DNA of 64,000 nt, taken from positions 30,247,519 through 30,311,518 of the forward strand of contig CM049306.1 in assembly GCA_026874595.1 (NCBI GenBank). Reading direction: 5' to 3'. Both the position numbers and the translations under genes were made by a program. Source of the DNA: Sipunculus nudus. Its lineage: Eukaryota; Annelida; Sipuncula; Golfingiida; Sipunculidae. The notes beneath the pieces are model-generated. The model searched no databases. It was not told where the DNA came from and worked only from the letters and a program-made list of their open reading frames with translations. Below, piece after piece: positions 1-14,913 of the stretch (position 1 is its first letter; each line of letters starts with the position of its first letter).

Positions 1-337
1 GAAGGAATCACAGTCTCAATACCAGATTCCTTGCTTTGATATCCTTTAATGAATTTAATTCATACTATGAGTAAGAACAAGATACTTTAATGGCACTGAT
101 CACATGATAAGTGATCAAACGTTACCAGGTCGTCTAAGCTATTAACAGAGTAAAGGGAGTTCTCAGTGGTTTCAGCAAGTGTGATACATTATCATACAAG
201 ACTAGAATGAGGTTGTCTTGCTATGCAAAAACAGATGTCTCCCTCCCTATGGGCCCCCAATCCCTAAATTTGAGGAAAAAATTACAGACTCCTTCAAAAG
301 TCACAGCATTCACAAATAATTTCTATTCTGGCTGATT

Positions 338-590
338 TTTCCTTGAAGATGAAGGTCAAGGTCACTGATTTCCAAACACTTCTGAGATTTTTAAAGAAAC
401 ATTTCACATATCAAATTTCATGAAAATATACTGAGTGGTTCAATGCCTTTTGTGTAAACAAAATATTTCTGATTCGACCTTGAAGATGTAGGTCAAGGTT
501 ACCAGTTTTCAGACACTTGCGAGATTTTGACAGGAACATTTCATGAGTCAAATTTCATGGAAATATACTGAGTGGTTCAGTATAAGAGAA
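338..590. repeat. Two tandem ~137-bp repeat units (AGGTCAAGG type)
   Basis: Two diverged copies (about 338-475 and 476-590) share CTTGAAGATG-AGGTCAAGG, then AACATTTCA..TCAAATTTCATG and ATATACTGAGTGGTTCA. They resemble the other ~140-bp monomer repeats in this window. Confidence 0.7.
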
Positions 591-1099
591 ACTTGGTAAT
601 TAGAATGGGACTGATCTTCCTAAAAATGGCAGAAGGACCTGCATCATAATTATGCTATGCCCAAGTACCTATCAACTCAAGTAGTATTATTAATATATTA
701 TGAAATTAAAAACAGGTATATTATCCCTGATAAATGTTTACGTATGCTACAAAAATTCGATTTTTACTCACAGGAGTCTAATATGCACATCCTTAATATC
801 ATATTTTCTATGAATCTTACTACACATTACTGGTTAACACAATGCCCACAAGAACATGTGATTTGAAGGTAATAAGGTGAAGCATATGGTTGCCAGGAAA
901 CGTCTACCATGTCTGTTGCCTTTGGTGATGGTACTACAATGAAGGAGAAGATTAATCATGGGGTGGGGGCATGACGTCGGCCGAGAGACAGATCGGGCAT
1001 GACTATCGAGGATGCCTGTTGCCACTTTCACTCTGTTCAGTCCAATTTCTCACTTTGAGGTTCGGATAAAATGTCCCCAGACATCAAAGAGAATATTTT

Positions 1100-2060
1100 T
1101 GTTTTCCTTTAGTCAGCATTGTGTTTACATATCTGTCCATGCAATTATTACATGCTTTAAGACATGTTAACAGAGCTTTGGTTCTGTAATTTTTCTTAGA
1201 GCTTCAGTTCCTGATATGTTCACAGAGCTTCAATGAGTTTTGTTTGCACTTTCACTAGCTCCTGTGTATGCTTCATCAGGCTGCAGATCAAGGGTCTGCT
1301 GACAGTGTATTTGCAAGGCACAGGGTCAAAGAGTTCTTTCATTTCCAAGTTTCAAATAAATACACATAGCTTTGTAATATATTCTTGTTTGTTCATGAAC
1401 ATTCATAAATATTTTTGCTTTTCATGGAGTTTTCACAAATGCTTTGTCTGTTCAGTTTTCACATAAAGTCCTTTTGCTGATGTTCACTTTCCATTCACTG
1501 AGTTTTAATACATAAATGTGCATTTTGTCTGTTTTTTGTCTGTTCATGCAGCTTCCAAGCCAGTCTTTGCCTTATCACTGAGAATTGTACAAACTGTACC
1601 AGCTGACAGAGTTTCTACTAAATTTCTTTGCTGAGTTACAATTTTTGGCCTGTTCATCATGCTCTAACATTCTTTTCATAACCATTTCACAAACTTTATA
1701 GTCTGTTCTTGCCGATCTGTGCATTCACTGAACTCTTTTAATTTTGCCTCTTCATGGGATTTCTCAATCTTCTTCTGTTCTTGAAGTTTTTACATATTTG
1801 TGTGTTCTTTCCTCCTTCAGAAATTTGTTTGTTCTTGGAGTTCTCACAAATATTAACTGTTCTCCTAGCTTTCATGAACACTGTCTATTCTTGTAGCTTT
1901 CACAAACACTGTTGTTTATTGCAGCTCTGACAAGACTGTTCATGGAGTTTATAATTCTATAGATCTGTGATAGGAGTTTATGATACAATATGTCCTTGGA
2001 GCTATCACAAACATTTCTCTTCAAGCTTTGTCAAACAGTCAGTTCTAAGAGCTCTAACAT
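1100..2060. repeat. Degenerate tandem repeat, ~30-35 bp unit
   Basis: A motif like TGTTCTTGGAGTTTTCACAAA recurs roughly every 30-35 bp with strong decay. No gene is supported here, and open frames through it are by-products of the repeat. Confidence 0.6.
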
Positions 2061-3629
2061 TCATGTTTAAGCTTCAACTACCCAACCCAACAAACAGCTG
2101 TGCCAAGGTTTGCGTGATTAAAAGACCTACTCAGTTCAGCCCCTTACCACCCAGACCAAGAACACCAGCTGTGTTGGTCAGTCATGTGACACAGTCATGT
2201 GATGTTGATTGTGATGGCAGCTTCACCTCAGCAGACAAGACATGCTCTGAACAGTTTTTATCCTTCCTGACATGCACCAGGACTAACAGATTCAATGAAC
2301 CTGAATTTCACCAGTATTTCAGCTCATCCCTCTGTTCTTTTTGGTTTCTTTCATTTGTAAAGTTTTTCACATTTTGCAAAAATCTGTGACACCAGTCACC
2401 ATGTGGCACCAGTCACATTATTGCCTGGGAGAACTCTTTTCCTGGAAACAGTACTTTCTGTATCTTTGCTCAAAGTGATCATTAGTCTAAGTTTCATCCT
2501 TTTGAGGAGTTTCACTTCATTCAGTCGTTTTTGTCACAGATGAAATTGTCTACTTTGAATATACAAAGACACCATAAGCTCCCCGGGTCAAAACAATACA
2601 TATTTCACACTTCAAAAAGATCTTCATGGTCTCCAGGGCAACAGGCATGAAGTTGGTCTATCCTCTGGGCATGAATATTCATGAATGACTAATGGGCTAA
2701 CAGGCTCTTCCATCAACTGGCCTCATCCCCCTGCCAACCACTCTCTTGTCTCCTGAGGCTGAGATGATGACAAACCAAGGTCACAATTTGAGGGAAGGAG
2801 TATGTTATTTACAGTTTTATAATACAATAAACTGATGAAAAACACACTAAATGATTTCCTATAAGAGTTACAGAAACTTGTCATAAAACAGTAGATATTA
2901 CGAAAGATACCCAACTGGTAAGACTGCTTCACAGGTGTAGAATATATTTTCATTCTGAAGTTCTATTTCTTTCCATTTTTAAGTTGTCACTTCTATTTTC
3001 ATGTATGCAACCACAAAAAGGCAAGTATCCCTGGATTTAAATTATAATTGCAACATGTCATTTTTTATAAACAAATTTTACTGACAACACTGAAACTGAA
3101 ATATGATTCCATTAGTGGGAATTTTTTAATGAGATATCATAAAAGGATTTGGAAAGCTATCTCTTGTTATCTTAGAGGTGCAATAATTCCTGTCTATTAT
3201 TGATGTCAAGTAATATTAAGATCTAAAAGTGGCAATTCATTATGGCTATGAGGTGATCATGACAAACAAAATTGAATACATAAACTGAACAAAACTCAAC
3301 ATAATCAGATGTAAATCACCATAAAATTACATGCATTTTACTTTCTGCATTAAAACAGGGTCCTGGTTTTAAATGATCTAAGATATTCAGATATGGGTGG
3401 TACTGAAATAAGCATATGCTCATAAATAAACATGAATGTAAATAAAGATACAGTATGTACCAATAGCAAAAAGGAGAACTAGTCATTATAGGTGTAGACA
3501 GAAAGGGATAAACTCCAACCTCTGTAAAAGCACACAGTGAAGCAATCTTTTCCTTTTTCTTTTTACCTAATAATTCAACTCCTTCCCTCAGTTGTAAGTA
3601 AGCAGTTGTATTATGGATCTCTACATTAC
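2061..3629. other. Intronic stretch without recognisable feature
   Basis: Presumed ACIN1 intron 10. I see no exon with good splice sites, no RNA gene and no structured repeat. Confidence 0.45.
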
Positions 3630-3696
3630 CTTGGGTTCCTTTGTCACTGCCCCTTCTTCAGCTTCCATCTTTTCCTCCTGTTTGTCTTCCTTATCC
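3630..3696 (-). CDS. ACIN1: ACIN1 exon 10 (last exon seen in window)
   Basis: The 67 bp between gatcttacag and gtaatg encode DKEDKQEEKMEAEEGAVTKE and PK. Phase 2 in, phase 0 out. I found no convincing further Acinus exon between 1 and 3600, so the next one is probably outside the window. Confidence 0.78.
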
Positions 3697-6600
3697 CTGT
3701 AAGATCATTCAAGAATATATATACCATAAAATCCTAAATAAAATATGCGTATTATATAAGGATGTCATTAACAAATTAAGGAATTTTGCATGAACTCCTC
3801 CTGCTTCTTATATTTGGGGCATCACTGTGAATCTGATCCGGAGCAGCGTGAAAAATGATCAAGAGTGAGCCATAATAGGGGCATTTATGGGAAGTTGTTT
3901 GCACTCTGAAATTTACAGTGATTGAGTTTTTTCTTACAAATATCATTCTACTTTCTATATAAAAGGCAATAATTTATATTTAAACTACCTAAACAGCGTT
4001 TCAAGTGGAATAATTGTAAAATATATGATTTTCTTATTAACACTAGCCAATCGAATACTGCTTGGCATGTCATAGATTTCAGTAGTCACATCAGTGTTAG
4101 TCTTTTAAACACCAGGTGGTGCTACTCTAGCAGTTACATTCACAACTTTCGGTAGCAAAATTTATTCAAAAGCATTACCTAAATACGCACATAGTGAAAG
4201 AGTACCTCAGATTAAATATTCATTTAAGCCCCACTGGATGTCTTCTAGCTCGGCACACATACACTTCAGATATATCAAATAGGGGTCATTAATAGTAATA
4301 CAAGTAAAAAACCACGAGATATTAATGTATATGCAGGAATTTTTTTACCGCTTAAAAATACTGCCTGGGAAGTATTGACGCTTTCCAGTCATGTTCTGTG
4401 TGACAGGAAACATGGTAATCTAAGATTTTTTTAAATTCTATCATATGAGGTAAGAGTTTTGAGCAGGTTTGAGCTAAATTTGGGTGCATATTCTGTTAGG
4501 GACTTTAGCGGAAGTGGTATGTGTGCATCCATGATTTAAAATTCTGAGCAAAAACATGGAGCGTTTTCTAATGAGGCAGCATATTCTGTTGAGAACTTAA
4601 TGGTATATATATATATATACAGGCTTTTTACTTGATGGTTTAAGAATATATATCTCAATAAGCAAAACAGACACTACTCATTCAAAATACTGAAACAAAA
4701 ATATACTCTATGTGAAAAAAGTATGAAAGTGTGACCCTAGTTTTTCCATAAACATGGATAAGCCACTGAAGGATTAAAATAATCATCCAGAAAAAGCCTG
4801 AAACTGCTTTGTAATGTCACCAAAAAACAATGACAGGTTTCCAAATGAGCACCTTTGACTGTAAAACAAAATGCTCCACTCATCATCTATTATCATGTAA
4901 AATGCAAATCCTTTAAAATGATCCAGCTTAAATAATACAAGAAAATTTGAAATTATATATTGTACATGATATACAAATGTATGGGTCTGAAGACGTAAAG
5001 CAGAAATACTTCAAGAAACATACAGCTTATTGTCACACCCGTCTTCTGCATCAACATCCCGAGCATCACGTGACACATCCTCTGGGGCTGTGTGGTAGCT
5101 GTCATCCACACCCTCTTCTTTCCTCACCTTCCTCTGTGAAGGAAACATATAATTACATATGGCGTCATGACATGGTCATGCACTTACAAACGTTTTACCA
5201 CTGAGAAGGATTTCAAATTGTCAGAGTAGACTTAATAGTTATAACTATCTTGAGCTGTGTCAAAAGCAGACATGATAATGACATCCCAGCAGAAATCTTG
5301 GCCATTAAGGTGTCTGTGACAGCATTAACAGAGACAACAAATGAATTTCACAACTGGAAGAAGTCTTTCCCTTTTACTGTCACTATAGTCCGTTCCAGTA
5401 CCCCTGTCCACCTGTTTTTTCGCGATTATTTATTTGTGAACCAAAGAACGCCAAAACTGTTTGACCTTGGGGAAGAAAGAGGAAAAAGCGTAAATAACTA
5501 TTATGGAAATAATAGCCTACCTTATGTAATTTTCCTGTAAACAATTTAAAACCATTTTATGAGTAACAAGTCTATTCTTTAGCGACATCTTGCCACTAAT
5601 CTGTTAAATGGGCATATCAGGGGATAGTGATGACGTCATAATAGACGTGACGTACTAAAGAGGCACCAACATTCACGGTACCAATAATCAAGAGCTGCCG
5701 ACCTCTGTTTACAGCGAGACTTGTATTCTCCGCGTGCACGCGCTTCACTGTTACGTCACATTACTTTATATCCAAATCCAAGCAAGATAAACAATGGCCG
5801 CATATTAGGGACGCCATGAACCATGGATATATATGAGACATGTCAACCAGGCCGTAAAGTAAATAATATTTATATCTTAAGTAGGTAAGGTACCAAAAAT
5901 TACGCTTTTGCCTCTTTATGCCAATGGTGCAAATTTTGTTTGCCAAATTTGTCTTATGTAGAGATAATCGCGAAAAATCAGGTGGACAGGGGTACAGGAA
6001 CGGACTATAGTCAGTTTTTATACAAGCAGTGGCATTATAAATGTACTTATTGGTGTATAATCTTTTCATTTTGTTATTCAGCATGTATCATTTTTTTTTT
6101 TTTTGGGGGGGGGGGGGGGTAAATAACGCTGTATTTTGAAGATCAGGCCAACAAAGTGGACACTGTTGCATCCAGCACTTTTTTTAATAATAAACCACAA
6201 GCCCATTTGAGGCTAAAAGCTTAAATCAGAACTGAAAAGCCAAACTAACTTGTGAAAACAAACCTTCTTGGGACTAACTTTCACAACCGACCCTTTCTTC
6301 TGAGGAACATCACCATCAGATTCACTTGAAGCTGACCTGGACCTGGATCTGGATTTTGACTTTGACCTGGACCTTGACCCTGAAGAGGAGCGGGATCTTG
6401 ATCTTGAGGACGATGAGCTGGATCTTGAGTCAGACCCTGAACTTGATCTTCAAGTAAAAATATACAATGACTTACATATTATTAAACCCCTTCTGAGAGA
6501 TGTAAAGATTTCCTTATATGACCTTCAGCTGAATACAGTGTCTCAGTCTTTTTTTAATTTACAACAATCATGATGATGGGAGAATTTGAAATATGACTCT

Positions 6601-9600
6601 GTAATGATCTTATAAACAGTAACACCTTGTGTCACAGTCAAAGGATTAATTGGAAAGTTCAACTTATCTGAGGTTCAACACAAGCAGGTATTATACATTA
6701 ATAATAATAATATAATATAACCGAGTCCACACATGAAACATTAACAAAAGTTGGTCATTTGATTTAAGTGAGCTCAACACAGCCAGGTTTTACTGCAGAA
6801 ATTGGAAAATTATACCTAACCACTTACAATATCTAAATTTCATCAAATAAGTTTTGAAAACTAAATGCAATATGCATCAATAATTTTGATAAATCAAATA
6901 AATATCAACATTAACAAAGAACAAGTCTTATTTTTACATTTTCACACTGAGAAATTAAAATGACCTAGAATCACCTTGAACTATTCCGTGACGATCTTGA
7001 AGAAGATGAGGAAGATGACGAAGAGGAGGATGACCTTGACCTTCTGGACTTCCGTGATTTTCCTGTGATCATGAAAACATCAGTGTTAGGATATCCAAAG
7101 AGACATTACATTACAATGACCTTTTACATTATGAAAGACATTTCTAGTAGGGCTGAAACGGGTACAAAATTTTGGACTCGAGTACTCGACAGGCATTACC
7201 CGACTCGGACTCGAGTACTCGTTACCATGGCAATGCTGTAATGTTAAACGGACATTTGTTTATGCAAAACATATATAAATTTGACTTCGTGACTCCAAAC
7301 GAAGGAATAGATATAGATACTAAAATTTAACAGAGTGGAAAAATCCATTCGAATGCATATAAATAATAAATATGATTCTCTTCGAAATTAACTGTCCAGT
7401 ATGATTGTTACTTTGATAATGAATAAATAGGCCGAGACTACCAGTAAATTTGCCGTAATATTCATATATGCATGTACATACACGAGTACTCGAGTCCAAA
7501 TTTTGGACTCCGGTACTCAGTAAGTATTACCCGGACTCGAGTACCTGAGTACTCCTTTCAGCCCTAATTTCTAGACCCCCAGTCAAGATTTGTGCCCTGA
7601 CTTTCTAGGTGCTAAAAATTGGGTTTTCTGCTCTTAGCAGACAGAATATAGGTTACAGTGACCTAATATCAGGATTCAAAGGAGACCTGTCAAGGACGTC
7701 CAAGGATATCATATAAGAAGGTTAGAGGTCCAACAGGAAAGTTATTTGCCCTGTCTTATTGTCTTGGTGCTCAAAATCATATTTTTGGCCAGTCGCTTGC
7801 AGAATATAGGTCACTATGACCTCGTTTCAGGTTTCCAGGAAAATTTGCCCAGTACCTCCCTGGATGCTGCATTAGAAGAAATGACTTTCAGGGTTCTCAA
7901 ATAATGTATTTTTCGCCTAGCTCATAGAATATAGAATACAGTAATTTCTTGCTTCCAAGGACATTTCATAAGGACCTCCCTGAAGTCACATTAAAAGATG
8001 ATTCTAGGCCAAATTGATTCAATTTGTGCCTGGTTTGTCTCTCTGAGTGCTCAAATCATGTTTTGAGCCAGTAGCTTAGAGAAAATAGGTCACAGTGACC
8101 TAATATCAGGTATCCAAGAAGATTTTTTTATTGATCTCCTGGATGTTCAGTGGTTACGGACAAACAGACAGATGACAGAAAAAGAGTGATCGCTGTAGGT
8201 CAGATGACTTTCATTCAGCTGAGCTCATAAAATTAAATACACATCAGCTAAATCCATTTGATATGTCACATGGAAAAACATGATACAATTACACTTTAAT
8301 AGAAACTCATGTAAAATTATTTATAATAAAGATTAGAATATGTCAAGTATAACACACAAAAAATTTAATGCTAATTATAAGGTAAGAAATCTTCCGCTGA
8401 CCCCATGCTAACAAAATAAATGTCTCAAATTTTACCTTTATTCAAGTCCTTTTCCCTTTCCATCTCCCTCCCTCCTCTTTTCTTTGATTTTCCTTCCCCT
8501 CTCTGTGGCGACCTCTCTCGTTTCGCCTGCTCAGGTTCATCTGTTTCCATCTTCTCCGGGGTCTCTGGAGGCTGTAAATTGATCAGATATGAGATAAATG
8601 TACAGTGAAGCCTCCCAAAACAACAACCTCAAAATAAAAAACACTTTTTTAAGGTAGAATTATTTTTACCCTTTATAGCATATTCATTTAAACCTCAAAA
8701 TTACAACACCAAAGAGATCTAGATAAAGTGGTCACATTGAGGTGGTCTTCCAAGCATGGTCTGATACAAAGAGCAAAATATTATTGAGACCATGAAAAGT
8801 AGTCATTATTTTGAGGTGGTCACTTAACTGAGGTGGTCATTAAACAAGGTTTTAATGTATCACTAATTAACACTAGCAAACTTACAAATGGCACCTACCT
8901 TTTTGCTTTTTCTGACATCTTCGTTTCCCTCTGCTGAATCCTGCTGACCACCATTCTCAGCCTTGGTTCTATCACTTTCTGATGGTTTTGTATTGTCAAC
9001 ACTGGACTTTTCTTCATCAGCTGGTTTCTCCTGCACCTCCTCCTTATTTTGGTCACTGTCAGCCGAAGTTCTAGCTCCTCCATCAGCTTTTTCTTGGCTC
9101 TCCTCTCCCTTTGACTCAGATTTCTTTCTTTTGAGGGGTTTCCGTGTTGGAGCCTCCATCAGTTCTGCCCCTGGTTCCTTGTCCTCCTCCCCTTTCTGCT
9201 TTGGTTGGTCAGCAGGTGGTTCTGGTTTTTTCATGCCATCACCGCTGTCTGCCACAGCATGTTCTGATGACTGTGAACCAGCAAGCTTTGAACGTTTTGT
9301 TGGAAGCTCTTCTTCATCTGTTTCTTCTCTGTGGCTTTCCGATTCTGACTGCTCTTTCTCACTCTCAGATCTGCGCTGCTCTATTAAAATATGAACACAT
9401 ATTAGAAAATTTGAGATGACTACCTCCACAAAAAAATAACTGCATTACTCTGTCACAGAAGATATGAAAATATAACAGTGGGAAAAGTATGGGTGATATT
9501 TTCTGCAATCTTCTTCAAAGATAAATGATGTACAAATTATAAAAGACAAGAACTTTCATTCTCATGGTTGTACAGCTAAAGTTTTGATGGTCAAAAAATT

Positions 9601-12600
9601 GAAAAGAAGCCAATTTGGCTAATAAACTAAAACCTCAAGTCCAGCAAATTACAGACCAAAGAGAAAATGAGTCCAGAGGAGGGAATAAAAGAAATAAACA
9701 GCATCAGGGTGAGACAGTGATCAGGAGGACATGCAATCCTGTGCTGATATATTTCATAGCTACAGAGTGGCCAGGTTAATACACAGATAACAGATGAACA
9801 GCATCATCAGGTACCCTACCTTCCACTTGTTTCTTCACCTGTAACTGCTCATCAATTAGTCGCCGTCTCTGAAGCATATACTGCTTGACCATCTCACTCT
9901 CTCCACCCTCAGAATTACCAAGCTGTAAGGAGTAAACGTACCATAATTCATGTCACATAAAACCCCCAACTAACCAATCTAGTCTATGCTATTGCAGTGA
10001 CTTCATAACTTCCTCTTCATGTCCACTCTATTTTTTTGGTCATTTTATATTGTATTATCATATTCTCAATTCTTTTTTAAATTATCCTAATGTATCTAAG
10101 TGTGAACAGTGCTTTCAATCTATTTTATTTGAATACAGTGAATTTGGTACATTAACATACTTAAATAAATAAAACTTTCAATTTAACCTAACTCATGTGA
10201 TTTCAACATACACAGCATATTAATGAAACAAATATTGTCAAAAACATAAATTCAATGTTTTATCTCCGTTACACATGCTACACTGCCATGATGTTGTTCA
10301 TAATCAGCTAGGCCTTACGTTAATAAATTAATACAGGTTTCACTTTGAATATCCAACTCAATTACTGACTATATGCATTGTACATATTCTGTTTAAAATA
10401 TTGGTTAATGGTCTGCAGGTGCCACTCTATGCTGAATGCAGAGAGTTACAAAATGTATTATGTAGTGAGTGACATGTAATTACTAAGCCTTCTCGATTTC
10501 ATGTTTAAAGGCATGGGATAAGGGATAATCCAGGATTTTACATTAGAGCCAATCACTGAAGTCGAACTAAAATATTGCCATTTTGACTTTAAGACCTTGG
10601 AAGGGATTAAATAGAGGACTTCCAACTCAGTAGGAAAACATGTAATATATCCTACCCCAAAGATGTGACATAATGCTTGTACAACTTCATTACATGATTA
10701 CTAACTTAAAGAGTCATAGCCACATTATTTATTAAAGATTTAGGTTTTCTTCATCTCACTTAAACAAAATCTTGATGCTTCTTACAGTGATTCACTCACA
10801 TATATGTGCAGGAATGGGAAAAAGGTATTTCTTTCTGCCACCCATACCATATAAACTGTCTTGCAACACTTTATTTACACATACTAGATACTGAAGATAA
10901 AATGAACATGATAAATGTAATCCACTGGAAATTAATAAATGACACAACCATGCACCTATAAGAAAATCATACTTACATTTACACTTGGTACTTGTTCTGC
11001 AAAGAGAGAATATGACACATCAGTCAATTTATACAGTTACAAAGCCATGACAGAATTATAATGAATTCATCAATTACTTTTTAAAAGTATATACAGAAAT
11101 ATACACACTTTGTCATTATAAAGTAAAATTTAAAAAGGTATCTACTGAAGGTAGGAGGTGAAAAATAAACAAAAACAAAAGAACATAATGAACAATCAAA
11201 TTTAGGCCTTGTGAGATGTAATTTTAATGCAATGGAGTATAAACTTAGAAGTAACACATGACTGCAATCATTGTTTTACCTGTCAGCTTCCAAAGCAAAC
11301 ACTTTTGTATATACATTGAAACTCCCTCCTGCAGACAACTCAGTAAGACGAACAATTCACTAAAGCGAACACTAAATCTAAGTCCCTTCAAACTATATAT
11401 TATGTTTAAGGAAAACTCAGTAAAGCAAAAACTCACTATCCAAAACAACAGACAAACTTTCCAGTCCTGACTGTGTATCAATGTACATATTACGACCCTC
11501 AAAAGCAGACAGACATCACTATTCTATTTTTGTTCATATATCTGAAGGGAGATAGCGCTGTGAGGTCATAACCTCATATGACCTGTATAGGTCACAGAGA
11601 CAGTGTGAACCTTTGGGATGTTATATGTAAATATACAGTCAAAATTTTTTATTTGAATAAATGTGTAGAAATCATAATCATTATTTAATAAGGCTTGGTC
11701 GGTCAACCAGAGAGAAACTATGTTTTTAATCAGCTTTTCATTCAACAAGAATACCATCAAAGACCACCATTCGTGGTTTGTGATTAACATCATGCCCGGG
11801 GACCATTAATCAGTTAGCAAAAGTTTGCACTTTGTTACGGTGAGTGAGTATTCATTAACTGACTCACGAACAATGTTTGTATCATTTTTTTTAAATCTGC
11901 AAGGGTGTTGTTTTTCATAGTTTAAACTTCCAATCCTGGCTTAAAGCATTTGATAAGGAAATTTGTCAAAACATGCCATACTTGAAAATAAGGTTAGTTT
12001 TCATTTGGAACCAATATAAAGTGAACATTCTACTTTTGTATGCCTTATGATTACAACTACCTCAGCTAAAGTTTCACATTTGTTTCTTCACCATAACTAT
12101 CCTTTAACGAGTCATCATAAGCTACCGCCTGCTAGGCAGTTGAAGCTGGTACGTCAAAGTGAAACTGCCAAGATTAGGATGCGAGGCCTACCTGATGAAT
12201 TTAAGAGTAAAAGAATGTGTTGTCTTTATTTTCTTCTTGATAAATTATATTTTATGAATTACAAATGCACAATTAAGCAATTTTTACAGCAATTTATGCA
12301 TTTCAAATTAAGTATAAATCAATCAAAACAGACGACACCATTAACATTCAATGAAGAATTAACACAATAAGTCATTAACTTCAAAACAGGATAACTAACT
12401 AATATGGACAAAATTCCAAAGTCCCCTGAGTGTCCGACTTGGAGGAGTTTCACTGTATATAATAATACCTTTAAAGGTGCCCATTCATCTACTTTTTAAA
12501 AAAGAATTTTTATGATATCTGGCTTCCTCTGTGTTTTATTAATGATCCAAGGGTAATTCTGGTTGTGAAATGTTCTTATAACGCCTCTGGGAAGGATGTG

Positions 12601-14861
12601 TAAACTTGTTTATCAACAACATGTTTGTAAACACAGCAATGTTGACAAATGGGAAAAACATGTAATCTAAGGTGGTATGTTGCATATATGCAGAGGTAGA
12701 AAGGTCACTTGTTGCAAAATGCCATTTGCAAAGCCCTGGCTTATCTAAATTGCTGCCAGATGCCCTTGTTGAATTTGTTTTGGTTCTTTTGGCCAGCCTC
12801 CACATGACATAAACATGTTGATATAAATAAAAACAAGCAGCCTGTTTGAGGTGATATTTAGTTTTCCTGGCCTATTTTTATAAAAGCTCCAAGGGATTAC
12901 CTTTGGTTTATAAAGGTCAGATAGGTGATTGGGCCCCTTTAAAGAAGGATCAATGTTGCTTCCTGAACATGATGCAAGTTATTGACTCAGAGCCATTTAA
13001 ATAACTACAAGATCAATGAAACACCAGTTCATGACACAATACTTCCAATAATTTGACCTGTAAAAGATCTGAAAAAATTATTACTTACCACTTGTTGCCT
13101 CTCTTTGTAGTTTTTCCAGCAACAGTTGCTGCAAAATAAATAGAAGTAAACTCAATAAACATCAATATTTATATTCAGTGTGCAATGATGGTTTTTTTTG
13201 TTAACTACACCTTAAAACTAGACATTTCTTGGATCTACAGGTGCCCTAGTATCCCAAGACAATTAATCCTCCCCCCTCCCCCCTGTAAGAATAGGCCCTG
13301 CATCTTCAGCAGCATATACTAACAATTGGCAAGCGACCATGGTTTCTTCCATCTAAAATGGGTTGCGGTGCGAAAGCACGGACATTGAAAAGTACCAAGT
13401 GCTAAGGTGCCTTGTGTTTAAAAAAAATGTTAGGGTGTGATTTAGGCTATGTGCTTTATTTTACAAATTTGACAGCACAGATCGTTAGAATATAGTCATT
13501 TATATACAGATGTCATTTCAAAAGCAAAATGTTAGATAATAAAGTGTATTTTTAATGTTTTTTCTAATTTTTGTTGGAGGGTACAGCCTCCATTTTTTAA
13601 TGCTAATTTAAATAAGCATATGTACATCTGCAGAAAGCCATTTCAGGTTTGGACTATGTGACAGGGCAGTATCACATACATATTTGAAATCAGTAATACC
13701 AATAGGCCCCATATCTGCCTGAAACACCCCTGGTGTTTTGGGTACCTTGAACAAAACACTACATAACAAATTCAGAATGAAATTTGAAGCATAAAACTGT
13801 CATCAATGGATAAATTGTCATCTTTTGAAATATAGATGTCAATGCAGTATTGTGCCAGTACTTAGTAAATCAAAAGAAAACATGAGGGTTTTGTACACCT
13901 GACAAGGCTCAGCTTGACTGCATCTTGCCCCACTAGGGGGCAGCATCATACCCAGGGTATAGGTCGATTTCGGCCGCCACCTCAAATCGGCCGCCAGCGC
14001 CCACCGGGCAACCAGTTCGGCTGCAACCCCAACGATGCCATTGCTGGGCCCTAACACTAGTCAGTCAGCCATATTGGCTGCGACTTGGATGGCGGGGCAC
14101 CAATGCGGCCACCGAGCTACCTCATTACTAGCCACCGTTCTTCTGGGCTACCTAATTACAACATACACGGCTACATATTAAGTCCTAGCTCATTAAACCT
14201 TCAATGTGAATTTAATCATTGGAAGAACTCCAGCGCACACATTTCAGTACACATATTTACACAAACAACTTCAAACAAAAAAAATAAGAAATAAACAGCA
14301 GAAATAAATGAACAAATAAAACTTTATACATCTTTTTTATTCATTTTATTACATATATTATAAATAACGAAATTACATGTGTTTATTTAATTCAAACAAA
14401 ATCTTAATTACTGCAATTAAGAAATCTAACTATAAATCATTACTATATATATATAGGTCACAATAGAAAATTTTCAATCCTGAAATATATACAACTATGT
14501 CTTAAAACTATAAACATCTTGCTAACAGATTATAAAGTAAACTCTGAAAAAACTGGGCTACTCCTGGAAAATCCAAAACGTAATTCCAACCATCACAGTC
14601 GAGTACAAAAAGAACGAGCAGGGAAATGGGACAGCGTGTGAGCCGCTGGCTTCTTAGAGGCCTGTGCTCTTTGTATACCAGGTCAAGGATTCTTGGTTTA
14701 TCACACCTGTACTTCGCAGCAGGTGCTCTTGCATTTGAATATTTATTTACAGCAACAATTATCGCTGAGCAAGTAAGTGAAGTTTAAATGCATTTATTTA
14801 AAATGGATTATACAATTGGCACAATGTACTGATTGACAGTTTTTAACATTCGATATAATCA

Positions 14862-14913
<52 letters not shown>

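Noticed and set aside
1967-2389. Plus-strand 140-codon open frame
   Set aside because: No domain, no splice sites, and its first part overlaps the degenerate tandem repeat.
8963-9394. Plus-strand 143-residue Ser-rich open frame
   Set aside because: It is the antisense of ACIN1 exon 5; its composition follows from the Glu/Lys/Ser-rich codons on the other strand.
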